A program made the translations under genes and the position numbers. Under the pieces are notes generated by a model. It saw only the letters and a list, made by a program, of their open reading frames with translations, had not been told where the DNA came from and did not search any database. Of a stretch of DNA of 7,427 bases, positions 1 to 6,827 are shown piece by piece. The stretch comes from an uncultured Bacteroidales bacterium. Lineage in GTDB: Bacteria > Bacteroidota > Bacteroidia > Bacteroidales > Paludibacteraceae. Position 1 is the stretch's first letter. Each line of letters opens with the position of its first letter. The DNA lies in the NCBI GenBank assembly GCA_937886455.1, contig CALGCU010000199.1, positions 1-7,427 of the forward strand, in the 5' to 3' direction.

Positions 1-747
1 AACGAAATCATTCCGGACAACCCTAACAAGGCGTATGATATGTATCAGGTGATCGGCAGCATCGTCGATGACGGCCGTTTCCTCGAAGTCCATAAGAGCT
101 GGGCCAAGAACATCATAGTGGGCTTTGCACATTTGAACGGACGTTCTGTAGGTATCGTGGCCAACCAGCCTAAGATTCTTGCCGGAGTCCTTGACATCAA
201 TGCTTCCCGCAAGGCCGCCCGTTTTGTACGTTTCTGCGACGCATTTAACATTCCTATTCTCACATTGGTTGATGTTCCGGGCTTCTTGCCAGGTTCAGGT
301 CAAGAATATGCAGGTATCATCAGTCACGGAGCTAAATTGATGTTTGCTTATGGTGAAGCTACTGTACCTAAAGTAACTGTAACCATCCGTAAATCATATG
401 GTGGTGCACATGACGTGATGAGTTGTAAACAACTTCGTGGTGACTTCAACTACGCATGGCCAACCGCAGAAATTGCTGTTATGGGTGCTGCCGGTGCTAT
501 TGAAGTATTGGAAGGTCGCGCTATTAAGGCCCTCACCGATCCAGCAGAAAAAGCCAAATTCATTGAAGAAAAAACAGCTGAATACAAAGATAAGTTTGCT
601 AATCCTTATCAAGCAGCATCTTATGGTTACATTGATGATGTGATTGAACCACGTAACACTCGTTTCCGTGTGATTCGTGCATTCCAAGCATTGCAAACCA
701 AGAAATTAGTTAACCCATTGAAGAAACATTCAAACATACCTTTATAA
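1..747 (+). CDS. mmdA: Methylmalonyl-CoA decarboxylase alpha subunit (carboxyltransferase), C-terminal part
   Basis: The reading frame is open from base 1, so the gene begins outside the window; 248 codons are visible, about half of the ~510-520 residues usual for the family. This is the C-terminal carboxyltransferase domain of the acyl-CoA carboxylase beta / decarboxylase alpha family. It shows the glycine-rich stretch VPGFLPGSGQEYAGIISHGA and the motif RKSYGGAHDVM, which form the acyl-CoA and biotin pocket. In a decarboxylase it moves CO2 from (S)-methylmalonyl-CoA to the carrier's biotin, at the cytoplasmic face. The neighbours (OadG-type subunit, biotin carrier, OadB-type pump) favour a Na+-pumping decarboxylase over a propionyl-CoA carboxylase; substrate is inferred, and glutaconyl-CoA remains possible. 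The first ~240 bases are about 51% GC by hand count, against about 37% at 541-720. The stop lies one base before the next start. Confidence 0.88.
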   Translation, partial: NEIIPDNPNKAYDMYQVIGSIVDDGRFLEVHKSWAKNIIVGFAHLNGRSVGIVANQPKILAGVLDINASRKAARFVRFCDAFNIPILTLVDVPGFLPGSGQEYAGIISHGAKLMFAYGEATVPKVTVTIRKSYGGAHDVMSCKQLRGDFNYAWPTAEIAVMGAAGAIEVLEGRAIKALTDPAEKAKFIEEKTAEYKDKFANPYQAASYGYIDDVIEPRNTRFRVIRAFQALQTKKLVNPLKKHSNIPL

Positions 748-748
748 T

Positions 749-1114
749 ATGGAAATGTTAGCAATAAACTGGGGCAATATCGGTATTGTAACCTTTGTTG
801 GTTTTGGTTTGGTTTTCTTCGTTTTAGTGCTATTGATTTTCATTCTTCAATTATTTGGAAAAATCATGGCGCCTAAAGCCAAGGTGAAGAAATCTACAGC
901 CACCACAACCGACAATGTGGTTACCAGCCAAGAAGTTCCTACCGAAGAGCACATTCCGGCACTTGATAGTGCTGCTATTGCCACTGCACTTCATTTGTAT
1001 TTCAACGAAGTGCACGACGAAGAGTCTTTGGTTGTGACCATCAAGACTGTAGAGCGTCGTTACTCTCCATGGAACTCAAAGATTTATGGTTTAAACAACA
1101 ATTTTACCCGTTAA
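749..1114 (+). CDS. mmdD: OadG-family small membrane subunit of the Na+-pumping decarboxylase
   Basis: A 121-residue protein with one strongly hydrophobic segment at about residues 11-36, preceded by a short N-terminus and followed by a Lys-rich stretch (KAKVKK). A Thr/Ser/Glu linker leads to a charged C-terminal part ending in YSPWNSKIYGLNNNFTR. This layout (one N-terminal membrane anchor plus a polar cytoplasmic tail) is that of the OadG/MmdD family, which holds the carboxyltransferase and membrane beta subunit together. It starts one base after the upstream stop and ends 7 bases before the biotin carrier, so translational coupling is likely. No catalytic residues are expected. The family call rests on architecture, length and operon position more than on sequence motifs, because these subunits diverge fast. 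Start at 749; a second in-frame ATG two codons later is possible. Confidence 0.8.
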   Translation: MEMLAINWGNIGIVTFVGFGLVFFVLVLLIFILQLFGKIMAPKAKVKKSTATTTDNVVTSQEVPTEEHIPALDSAAIATALHLYFNEVHDEESLVVTIKTVERRYSPWNSKIYGLNNNFTR

Positions 1115-1121
1115 ATTCATT

Positions 1122-1892
1122 ATGAAGAAATTTAAATTTTCTATAGACAACAACCCGTTTGAAGTATCTGTTACCGAGCTTGAAAACGGTAAAATCGATG
1201 TAGAGGTAAATGGCAGTAACTACACCGTTACCATCGATCGCGAAGGAACTAAGGCTGCCAACCAAACCACCTCTGCTGCTAAACCTGTTCAATCAAAAGC
1301 ACCAGGAAAAGTAGCACCTATTCACAATGCTGCACCCGCAAGCACCGCAGAAGTAAAAACAGTGAAATCACAACTTCCGGGTAGCATCATTAAGGTGGTA
1401 GCAGAAGTAGGTCAAGCTGTAAAACGTGGCGACACTGTTATGACAATTGAATCTATGAAAATGGAAAATGCTATTGCTGCAGAATGCGATGGTACAATTT
1501 CTAAGATTTATGTAGAAGCCGGCAAGAGCGTATTGCAAGATGACAAACTCTTTGACATCACATATGCAGCTACCACAGAAGTAGCAGCCCCAGCAGCTCC
1601 AAAGGCGGCTCCTGTAGCTCCGAAAGCAGCTCCAGCAGAAGCTCCCAAAGCAGCACCGGTTGCTAAACCTACAGGCGCAGGTGCTCCGATGAAGTCACCA
1701 CTTCCCGGTAATATCATCAAGGTGTTGGTTAGCGAAGGACAAGCTGTGAAGCGTGGCGACACCCTATTGATTATGGAATCTATGAAGATGGAAAACGAGA
1801 TTAAGGCAGAAAAAGACGGTGTGATTACCTCTATTGCAGTAGCACCGGGTCAAAACGTTATGCAAGACGACACCTTGCTTATGATGGCTTAA
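1122..1892 (+). CDS. mmdC: Biotin carboxyl carrier subunit with two tandem biotinyl domains
   Basis: A 256-residue protein that carries CO2 on biotin from the carboxyltransferase to the membrane decarboxylase. Residues 1-40 form the small N-terminal segment seen in Bacteroidota carriers (FKFSIDNNPFEV...). Residues 41-81 are an Ala/Pro/Lys linker. Residues 82-146 are a first biotinyl domain with ESMKMEN, biotin-accepting lysine K113. Residues 150-188 are a second Ala/Pro/Lys linker with repeated KAAP units. Residues 191-255 are a second biotinyl domain, also with ESMKMEN, lysine K222. Both domains keep the LPG, QAVKRGDT and QDD positions and look functional; by hand alignment they are about 60% identical over 65 residues. 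The usual carrier is 120-170 residues with a single domain, so this protein is nearly double length. No frameshift is seen. Next gene starts 41 bases downstream. Confidence 0.93.
   Translation: MKKFKFSIDNNPFEVSVTELENGKIDVEVNGSNYTVTIDREGTKAANQTTSAAKPVQSKAPGKVAPIHNAAPASTAEVKTVKSQLPGSIIKVVAEVGQAVKRGDTVMTIESMKMENAIAAECDGTISKIYVEAGKSVLQDDKLFDITYAATTEVAAPAAPKAAPVAPKAAPAEAPKAAPVAKPTGAGAPMKSPLPGNIIKVLVSEGQAVKRGDTLLIMESMKMENEIKAEKDGVITSIAVAPGQNVMQDDTLLMMA
1365..1559 (+). repeat. First biotinyl-domain repeat (within mmdC)
   Basis: Codes for residues 82-146 of the carrier, with biotinylation lysine K113 (codon at 1458-1460). It pairs with the copy at 1692-1886 in the same frame. The two are about 60% identical as protein and differ widely at third positions, so this is an old duplication, not a recent slip or an assembly repeat. 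Confidence 0.85.
1692..1886 (+). repeat. Second biotinyl-domain repeat (within mmdC)
   Basis: Codes for residues 191-255, with biotinylation lysine K222 (codon at 1785-1787). It sits at the extreme C-terminus, where the sole biotinyl domain of ordinary carriers lies. By position it may be the ancestral copy and 1365-1559 the added one, but the sequence alone does not settle this. Confidence 0.85.
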
Positions 1893-1933
1893 TCCACGAC
1901 AAAGCAAATATTCATTTAGAAATAAGTGTAATT

Positions 1934-3292
1934 ATGACAAATAAATTAAAATCATTCTTGCTTTCATTGGTTGCTGTTTTCTGCATCAGTTTTACCACTG
2001 TAGCTCAGGATGCAGTGGTTGTGGAAGAGGAAGCTGTGGTAGCCATAGCAGAGACCGCTCCTACCGCTGACGCTCAAGCCGCAGAAGCAGAAGAAGTGGA
2101 AGCAGACATCCACCTTGGTCAGACATTCAAAGATTTCTACCAAGGCATGGGATTGTATAAATTCTTTGATTTTGACAATGGAGGATGGAAGTATCTCATT
2201 ATGCTTTGCATTGCTTTTCTTCTACTCTACTTAGCAATTGTAAAAGAATTTGAGCCATTACTATTATTACCACTTGCCTTTGGTATGTTGCTTACCAACT
2301 TACCCGGAGCGGGCATGTTCCACGAAGAATTATTCAGCGGTGGTCATGTACATTGGCAAGAATTTGCTAACGGTGCAGGTTTGTTAGACTACTTATACTT
2401 AGGTGTAAAATTGGGTATTTATCCATGTTTGATTTTCATTGGCGTAGGTGCAATGACCGACTTTGGTCCGCTTTTAGCAAATCCTAAGAGCCTTCTTCTC
2501 GGAGCAGCCGCACAATTAGGTATCTTCTTAGCATTCTTTGGGGCTCGTATGATTGGCTTTGATGCCGCTGAGGCCGGTTCTATTGGAATCATTGGAGGTG
2601 CTGACGGTCCTACCGCCATCTTCCTGACCAGTAAATTGGCTCCTCACTTATTAGGCCCGATTGCTGTAGCAGCTTACTCATACATGGCATTGGTGCCAGT
2701 GATTCAACCACCTATCATGCGTTTCCTTACAACAGAAGCAGAACGCAACATTGTAATGAAACAAGTGCGTTCCGTATCTAAGAAAGAAAAGATTATCTTC
2801 CCTATCATGGTAGCTACTATTGTTTCATTGTTACTGCCAGATGCAGCCGCATTGATTGGTTGCTTAATGTTGGGTAATCTTTTGAAGGAATGTGGCGTTG
2901 CTGAGCGCTTATCTAAAACTGTTCAAAACGAATTAATGAACATCTGTACCATTTTCTTGGGTATAACTGTAGGTGCGACAGCCACTGCAGACACTTTCCT
3001 ATCATGGGGAACTATAGGTATTCTTTTGATGGGTATCTGCGCATTTGCTTTCGGTAGTGCTGGTGGTGTATTATTAGCTAAATTCATGAACCTGTTCTTG
3101 AAAAACAAGATTAACCCTCTTATCGGTAGCGCGGGTGTATCAGCTGTACCTATGGCAGCACGCGTTTCACAAACTGTTGGTCAAGAAGCTAACCCAAGCA
3201 ACTACTTATTAATGCACGCCATGGGTCCGAATGTGGCAGGTGTGATTGGTTCAGCAGTTGCTGCAGGTATTATGTTAAGCATGTTAGGATAA
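1934..3292 (+). CDS. mmdB: Sodium-translocating decarboxylase beta subunit (OadB/MmdB family)
   Basis: A 452-residue integral membrane protein that decarboxylates carboxybiotin and exports Na+. Residues 1-24 look like a signal peptide (Lys-rich start, hydrophobic core, likely cut after TTVA). Residues 26-58 are an acidic Ala/Glu linker. Membrane segments run from about residue 87 to the C-terminus. Functional residues established for Klebsiella OadB (D203, Y229, N373, G377, S382, R389, as I recall them) fall, with a constant offset of 21, on D224 in GGADGPT, Y250 in YSYMALVP, and N394, G398, S403 and R410 in NPLIGSAGVSAVPMAAR. This supports an active pump. The C-terminus keeps AMGPNVAGVIGSAVAAG. 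The 41-base gap upstream shows no promoter, so it is probably cotranscribed with mmdC; a terminator follows 21 bases after the stop. The family call is very safe; methylmalonyl-CoA specificity comes from the operon. Confidence 0.95.
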   Translation: MTNKLKSFLLSLVAVFCISFTTVAQDAVVVEEEAVVAIAETAPTADAQAAEAEEVEADIHLGQTFKDFYQGMGLYKFFDFDNGGWKYLIMLCIAFLLLYLAIVKEFEPLLLLPLAFGMLLTNLPGAGMFHEELFSGGHVHWQEFANGAGLLDYLYLGVKLGIYPCLIFIGVGAMTDFGPLLANPKSLLLGAAAQLGIFLAFFGARMIGFDAAEAGSIGIIGGADGPTAIFLTSKLAPHLLGPIAVAAYSYMALVPVIQPPIMRFLTTEAERNIVMKQVRSVSKKEKIIFPIMVATIVSLLLPDAAALIGCLMLGNLLKECGVAERLSKTVQNELMNICTIFLGITVGATATADTFLSWGTIGILLMGICAFAFGSAGGVLLAKFMNLFLKNKINPLIGSAGVSAVPMAARVSQTVGQEANPSNYLLMHAMGPNVAGVIGSAVAAGIMLSMLG

Positions 3293-3313
3293 GAATTTTA
3301 TTCTGATATAAAT

Positions 3314-3355
3314 AAAAGAAAGTGTATCACCAAAAGCGTGGTACACTTTCTTTTT
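3314..3355 (+). terminator. Intrinsic terminator of the decarboxylase operon
   Basis: Left arm GAAAGTGTATCAC at 3318-3330 and right arm GTGGTACACTTTC at 3338-3350 form a 13-bp stem with one G-T wobble and a 7-nt loop. Flanking AAAA (3314-3317) and TTTT can extend it, and a T run follows at 3351-3355. The A-rich left flank would also provide a U tract for minus-strand transcripts, so it may act in both directions. Confidence 0.9.
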
Positions 3356-3431
3356 ATATTACATTGTCTCACTTCCCAGATGGTTAGACATGAGCCCAGG
3401 TCACTGACCCAATCAAGGATTATCAAGAAAC

Positions 3432-3463
3432 AAAAAAAGTGTATCAACAAGTTGACACACTTT
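3432..3463 (-). terminator. Intrinsic terminator of tRNA-Pro
   Basis: Plus-strand arms AAAGTGTATCAAC (3436-3448) and GTTGACACACTTT (3451-3463) form a 13-position stem with one mismatch and a tight apical loop. Read on the minus strand, the hairpin starts 10 bases after the tRNA 3' end and is followed by seven T. No T run follows on the plus strand, so it serves the tRNA. Its stem resembles that of the terminator at 3314-3355. Confidence 0.85.
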
Positions 3464-3472
3464 CATAGATTG

Positions 3473-3547
3473 TCGGGATGACTGGATTCGAACCAGCGAC
3501 CACTCGCCCCCCAGACGAGTACTCTAACCGGACTGAGCTACATCCCG
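3473..3547 (-). tRNA. tRNA-Pro (anticodon GGG)
   Basis: A 75-nt cloverleaf on the minus strand. The acceptor stem is CGGGATG/CATCCCG with discriminator A (complement of 3473). The D stem is GCTC/GAGT, the anticodon stem CTCGT/GCGAG and the T arm GCTGG-TTCGAAT-CCAGT, each with at most a G-U pair. The 7-nt anticodon loop CTGGGGG gives anticodon GGG (complement of 3510-3512) with G at position 37, as in proline tRNAs that read CCC/CCU. The C1-G72 pair and A73 also fit bacterial tRNA-Pro. The 3' CCA is not encoded (the bases after A73 are CAA) and must be added enzymatically. It converges on the decarboxylase operon. Confidence 0.96.
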
Positions 3548-3559
3548 CAAAAGCGGTTG

Positions 3560-3591
3560 CAAAGATAGAGAAAGTTTTTCAAAATCACAAT
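3560..3591 (-). promoter_or_regulatory. Bacteroidota-type promoter of tRNA-Pro
   Basis: On the minus strand: ATTG as the -33 element (complement of 3588-3591), 20 nt, then TATCTTTG as a perfect TAnnTTTG -7 element (complement of 3560-3567). Transcription would begin roughly 6-8 bases before the first base of the tRNA. Consensus and spacing fit the Bacteroidota primary sigma factor. Confidence 0.8.
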
Positions 3592-3648
3592 AGAGGATAA
3601 AAAAGTGTTCGCAGCTGTATTATTTTGAGCAAAAGACACAAAAACAAT

Positions 3649-3680
3649 GTTGTATATATCATTTATTTGATGTACTTTTA
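3649..3680 (+). promoter_or_regulatory. Possible promoter of the mraY-murD operon
   Basis: GTTG at 3649-3652, 20 nt, then TACTTTTA at 3673-3680. Each element has one mismatch to the TTTG / TAnnTTTG consensus, and the spacing is right. Transcription would begin near 3687, giving a leader of about 34 nt. It is the best plus-strand candidate found between the tRNA and mraY, but it is not perfect. Confidence 0.4.
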
Positions 3681-3720
3681 CCATGAAAATTTATTCGCTA
3701 ATTTACACAATAACTTATAT

Positions 3721-4977
3721 ATGCTTTACTCTCTCTTTAATCATCTTGATAAAGTATTTGACTTTCCCGGTGCCGGAATGTTTCAATACATATCTTTCAG
3801 AGCCACAGTCGCTTTTCTATTAGCTTTATTGTGCTCTACCCTTATTGGCAAACGGATTATCGAATTTCTGCAGAAACGACAAATTGGCGAAACCATCCGT
3901 GATTTAGGACTCCAAGATCAGATAAGTAAGAAAGGAACTCCGACTATGGGAGGTATTATTATTCTTTTCTCCATCTTAGTGCCTTGCCTTCTGATGGGGC
4001 GTTTGGACAACATATACATGATACTCTTACTGATAACCACAGTTTGGCTGGGTCTATTAGGTTTTGCCGATGACTACATCAAGGTGTTTAAGAAAGACAA
4101 AAACGGTCTGCACGGCAAATTCAAGATTATTGGTCAAGTGGGTATCGGTTTGATTGTGGGAGTCACACTTTATTGTGCTCCGTCTGCTGTAATTCGCGAG
4201 AACATAGACAAACAGGTGGACCAAGTGGAAATGGTGGAATACGCGACAGAAGACATAAAATCCACACAAACCACTATCCCATTTTTTAAAAACAACAACT
4301 TTGACTATGCCGACTTATTTGCTTGGGCCGGAGAACATGCTCAAATCTTAGGTTGGATATTCTTTATTTTCGTCACTATTTTTGTCGTAACAGCAGTATC
4401 AAACGGAGCGAATCTCACTGATGGATTAGACGGATTGGCTGCAGGAAGCTCTGCCATTCAGGGTGTAGCTCTGGGTATATTGGCATACATTTCAGGCAAT
4501 GTCAAGTACGCCGGTTACCTAAATGTGATGTACATTCCGGGAGCAGGTGAATTAGTGGTGTTCGCTGCCGCATTTATTGGAGCCACCATCGGATTTTTGT
4601 GGTTTAATACATATCCGGCACAGGTGTTTATGGGTGACACAGGCAGTTTGGCATTAGGTGGTATTATTGCTGTATTTGCCATTGCCATTCACAAGGAATT
4701 GTTAATACCTATTCTCAGTGGTGTATTTTTCGTAGAAAGTCTTTCTGTCATAATGCAAACTGCTTATTTCCGTTACACCAAAAAGAAAACCGGTGTAGGA
4801 AGTCGCATCTTCAAAATGACCCCTCTACATCATCACTATCAAAAACAAGCAGGAGAAATTAATGCACTGATTCAACGTCCGGTTCAGGCAATGCATGAAA
4901 ACAAGATTACTGTACGTTTTTGGTTAATCGGCTTACTCTTGGCGGCTATAGCCATTTTAACACTCAAAATCAGATAA
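3721..4977 (+). CDS. mraY: Phospho-N-acetylmuramoyl-pentapeptide-transferase (MraY)
   Basis: Transfers phospho-MurNAc-pentapeptide from UDP to undecaprenyl phosphate in the inner membrane, making lipid I, the first membrane step of peptidoglycan synthesis. With the start at 3721 the protein has 418 residues and begins MLYSLFNHLDKVFDFPGAG, as Bacteroidales MraY proteins do as I recall them. Motifs in order: GTPTMGG (72-78), FADDYIK (115-121, catalytic Asp pair), NLTDGLDGLA (231-240, Mg2+-binding Asp), MGDTGS (304-309) and MTPLHHHY with the His triad (370-372). About ten hydrophobic segments alternate with loops. A hydrophilic insertion at about residues 158-202 fits the Bacteroidota form, which is longer than the ~360-residue E. 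coli enzyme. The frame is open back to a TTG at 3625, but those 32 codons do not resemble the family. murD follows after 6 bases. Confidence 0.97.
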   Translation: MLYSLFNHLDKVFDFPGAGMFQYISFRATVAFLLALLCSTLIGKRIIEFLQKRQIGETIRDLGLQDQISKKGTPTMGGIIILFSILVPCLLMGRLDNIYMILLLITTVWLGLLGFADDYIKVFKKDKNGLHGKFKIIGQVGIGLIVGVTLYCAPSAVIRENIDKQVDQVEMVEYATEDIKSTQTTIPFFKNNNFDYADLFAWAGEHAQILGWIFFIFVTIFVVTAVSNGANLTDGLDGLAAGSSAIQGVALGILAYISGNVKYAGYLNVMYIPGAGELVVFAAAFIGATIGFLWFNTYPAQVFMGDTGSLALGGIIAVFAIAIHKELLIPILSGVFFVESLSVIMQTAYFRYTKKKTGVGSRIFKMTPLHHHYQKQAGEINALIQRPVQAMHENKITVRFWLIGLLLAAIAILTLKIR

Positions 4978-4983
4978 AACGGC

Positions 4984-6324
4984 ATGAAACGATTGGTTGT
5001 ATTAGGAGCCGGCGAAAGCGGAAGTGGCGCTGCCGTACTTGCCAAGATGAAAGGCTATGACGTGTTTGTTTCCGACAAAGGTAGCATTAAAGATGTGTAT
5101 AAGGCCTTATTGAATCAACACAACATTGAATGGGAGGAACTGCAACACACAGAAACAAAAATTTTAAATGCCGACGAAGTTGTGAAGAGTCCCGGCATTC
5201 CGGACAGCGCCCCCATGATTCAAGCTCTCAAAGCAAAAGGAACACCCATTATTTCTGAAATTGAATTTGCTGCGCGCTACACACAAGCAAAAATGATTTG
5301 TATCACCGGAAGTAATGGCAAAACAACCACCACTACATTAGTGTTTGAGATACTCAAAAATGCAGGCCTTAACGTCGCATTAGCCGGCAATATAGGCAGA
5401 AGCCTGGCACTGCAAGTAGCGTGTGAACAACATGACTACTACGTTATCGAATTAAGTAGCTTTCAATTGGACAACATGTATGAGTTCAAAGCCGATATCG
5501 CCATCTTACTCAACATCACGCCCGACCACTTAGACCGATATAACTATGAGTTCCAAAACTATGTAAACGCAAAATTTCGCATCACTCAAAACCAAACATC
5601 TGATGATGCATTTATCTATTGGTCAGGAGATCCGGTAATTAGTGAACAATTAAAAAAACTACGTCTGAAAGCCACTCTTTACCCCTTTGGAGACAATAAT
5701 GATGGACATAACATCGCTTATTTAGACAATGAGTATTTAATTTTTGGGAACGCAAGCGAATATCAACCATTGGTCATACCCACAGAAGAATTAGCACTCA
5801 AAGGTAAACACAATTCATACAACAGCATGGCAGCAGGTATTGCAGCGCATATTTTACACATCAAGAAAGAAGATATTCGCGCTTCACTCAACACCTTTGC
5901 AGGAGTGGAACACCGATTGGAATACGTTGCTACAGTCAGAAATGTAAGGTTTGTAAACGACTCAAAAGCCACCAACGTAAATTCATGCTGGTATGCTCTG
6001 GAAAGCATGAAGACACCCACCGTGCTCATGGTGGGAGGAACGGACAAAGGAAACGACTACAGCGAGATAGACGATTTGGTGAAAGAAAAGGTACACACCA
6101 TTGTCTACTTGGGCGTGGACAACCAAAAACTACACCAGCACTTTGATTCCATTGTACCTCGTGTAATTGACACACATGACATAGAAACTGCCGTAAAAGA
6201 AGCCTACAAAGCAGCCAAAGAAGGAGACACCGTTTTATTGTCACCATGTTGCGCAAGTTTCGACCTATTTAAAAACTACGAAGACAGAGGTAGGCAATTC
6301 AAACAATGTGTAAAAGCACTATGA
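4984..6324 (+). CDS. murD: UDP-N-acetylmuramoyl-L-alanine--D-glutamate ligase (MurD)
   Basis: Cytoplasmic ATP-dependent Mur ligase that adds D-glutamate to UDP-MurNAc-L-Ala. It has 446 residues, normal for the family. The N-terminal UDP-binding Rossmann domain begins VVLGAGESGSG (5-15) and includes KSPGIP (68-73). The central ATPase domain has the P-loop GSNGKTTT (109-116), E156 in ELSSFQL, ITPDHLDRY (178-186) and K197 in NAKFRI, which matches the carbamylated lysine of Mur ligases. The C-terminal domain has GVEHRLE (307-313), NDSKATN (325-331), GGTDKG (351-356) and LLSPCCASFDLF (418-429), which binds the amino acid. All key residues are present. It follows mraY by 6 bases, and its TGA overlaps the next gene's ATG. 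ftsW, the usual downstream neighbour in dcw clusters, is absent. Confidence 0.97.
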   Translation: MKRLVVLGAGESGSGAAVLAKMKGYDVFVSDKGSIKDVYKALLNQHNIEWEELQHTETKILNADEVVKSPGIPDSAPMIQALKAKGTPIISEIEFAARYTQAKMICITGSNGKTTTTTLVFEILKNAGLNVALAGNIGRSLALQVACEQHDYYVIELSSFQLDNMYEFKADIAILLNITPDHLDRYNYEFQNYVNAKFRITQNQTSDDAFIYWSGDPVISEQLKKLRLKATLYPFGDNNDGHNIAYLDNEYLIFGNASEYQPLVIPTEELALKGKHNSYNSMAAGIAAHILHIKKEDIRASLNTFAGVEHRLEYVATVRNVRFVNDSKATNVNSCWYALESMKTPTVLMVGGTDKGNDYSEIDDLVKEKVHTIVYLGVDNQKLHQHFDSIVPRVIDTHDIETAVKEAYKAAKEGDTVLLSPCCASFDLFKNYEDRGRQFKQCVKAL

Positions 6325-6827
6325 GAAAACTCACTAACCCATGGGCAGACGTTGAAGGATACTATTGTTTCGGATGTGCTCCTAACAATAGTCATGGCGT
6401 CAAGATGGAATTTTATGAAGATGGTGAAGAGATTGTCAGTGTGTGGCAACCTCAAAATGAATTTCAAGGATGGCTCAACACCCTGCACGGAGGAATACAC
6501 TCGGTGCTGTTAGATGAAATATGCGCTTGGGTAGTGTTACGAAAACTACAAACCACCGGGGTAACCAGCAAAATGGAGACCCGATTTAAAAAACCCGTAT
6601 CCACCAAAGACAAATACGTAGTGTTACGAGCACACATAGTTGCACAAAGAAGAAACTTAGTCGAGATTAAAGCAACCCTGTACAATGCACAAGGAGACCT
6701 CTGCTCCGAAGCCACTTGTCAGTATTTCACATTTCCAAAAGAAAAGGCCGCTGAAATGTTCTTCAGAGACTGCCTACCCGTAGGACAAGAAGTGAGCATA
6801 GAAGAAGTGATTGACCACCTACCATAA
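6321..6827 (+). CDS. PaaI-type hotdog-fold thioesterase
   Basis: A 168-residue single-domain protein of the PaaI/4HBT hotdog superfamily, which hydrolyses acyl-CoA or related thioesters; the substrate here is unknown. The N-terminal part has a CFGC motif (residues 16-19), common in this subgroup. The signature HGGIHSVLLDE follows at residues 56-66: the HGG loop and D65 are the expected active-site elements. GVTSKMETRFKKPV at about 80-93 matches the central strand of the fold. The start at 6321 is chosen because its ATG overlaps the murD stop (ATGA) and the protein then begins MRKLTNPW; an in-frame ATG at 6306 would only add five residues (MCKST) that overlap murD. The overlap implies translational coupling to murD, though no direct link to wall synthesis is known. 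Its stop lies 14 bases from the convergent gene, with no terminator between. Confidence 0.88.
   Translation: MRKLTNPWADVEGYYCFGCAPNNSHGVKMEFYEDGEEIVSVWQPQNEFQGWLNTLHGGIHSVLLDEICAWVVLRKLQTTGVTSKMETRFKKPVSTKDKYVVLRAHIVAQRRNLVEIKATLYNAQGDLCSEATCQYFTFPKEKAAEMFFRDCLPVGQEVSIEEVIDHLP

Noticed and set aside
1..747. Propionyl-CoA carboxylase beta subunit as the product of the first gene
   Set aside because: The domain is shared, but the operon has OadG- and OadB-type membrane subunits and no biotin carboxylase in view, which favours the Na+-pumping decarboxylase. The upstream genes are not visible, so this is not fully excluded.
1508..1762. Antisense open frame across the biotin carrier linker
   Set aside because: It is a shadow of the Ala/Pro-rich coding repeat on the plus strand; low-complexity composition and no family resemblance.
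1893..1933. Separate promoter before the beta subunit gene
   Set aside because: The 41 bases contain no TAnnTTTG element at a sensible distance, and the gap fits a cotranscribed operon.
3625..3720. N-terminal extension of mraY from a TTG at 3625
   Set aside because: The 32 extra codons are AT-rich, unlike MraY N-termini, and would cover the likely promoter at 3649-3680. The start at 3721 gives the typical Bacteroidales N-terminus.
6306..6320. Earlier ATG for the PaaI-type thioesterase
   Set aside because: It adds MCKST inside murD. The ATG at 6321 forms a classic ATGA coupling and gives a family-like N-terminus.
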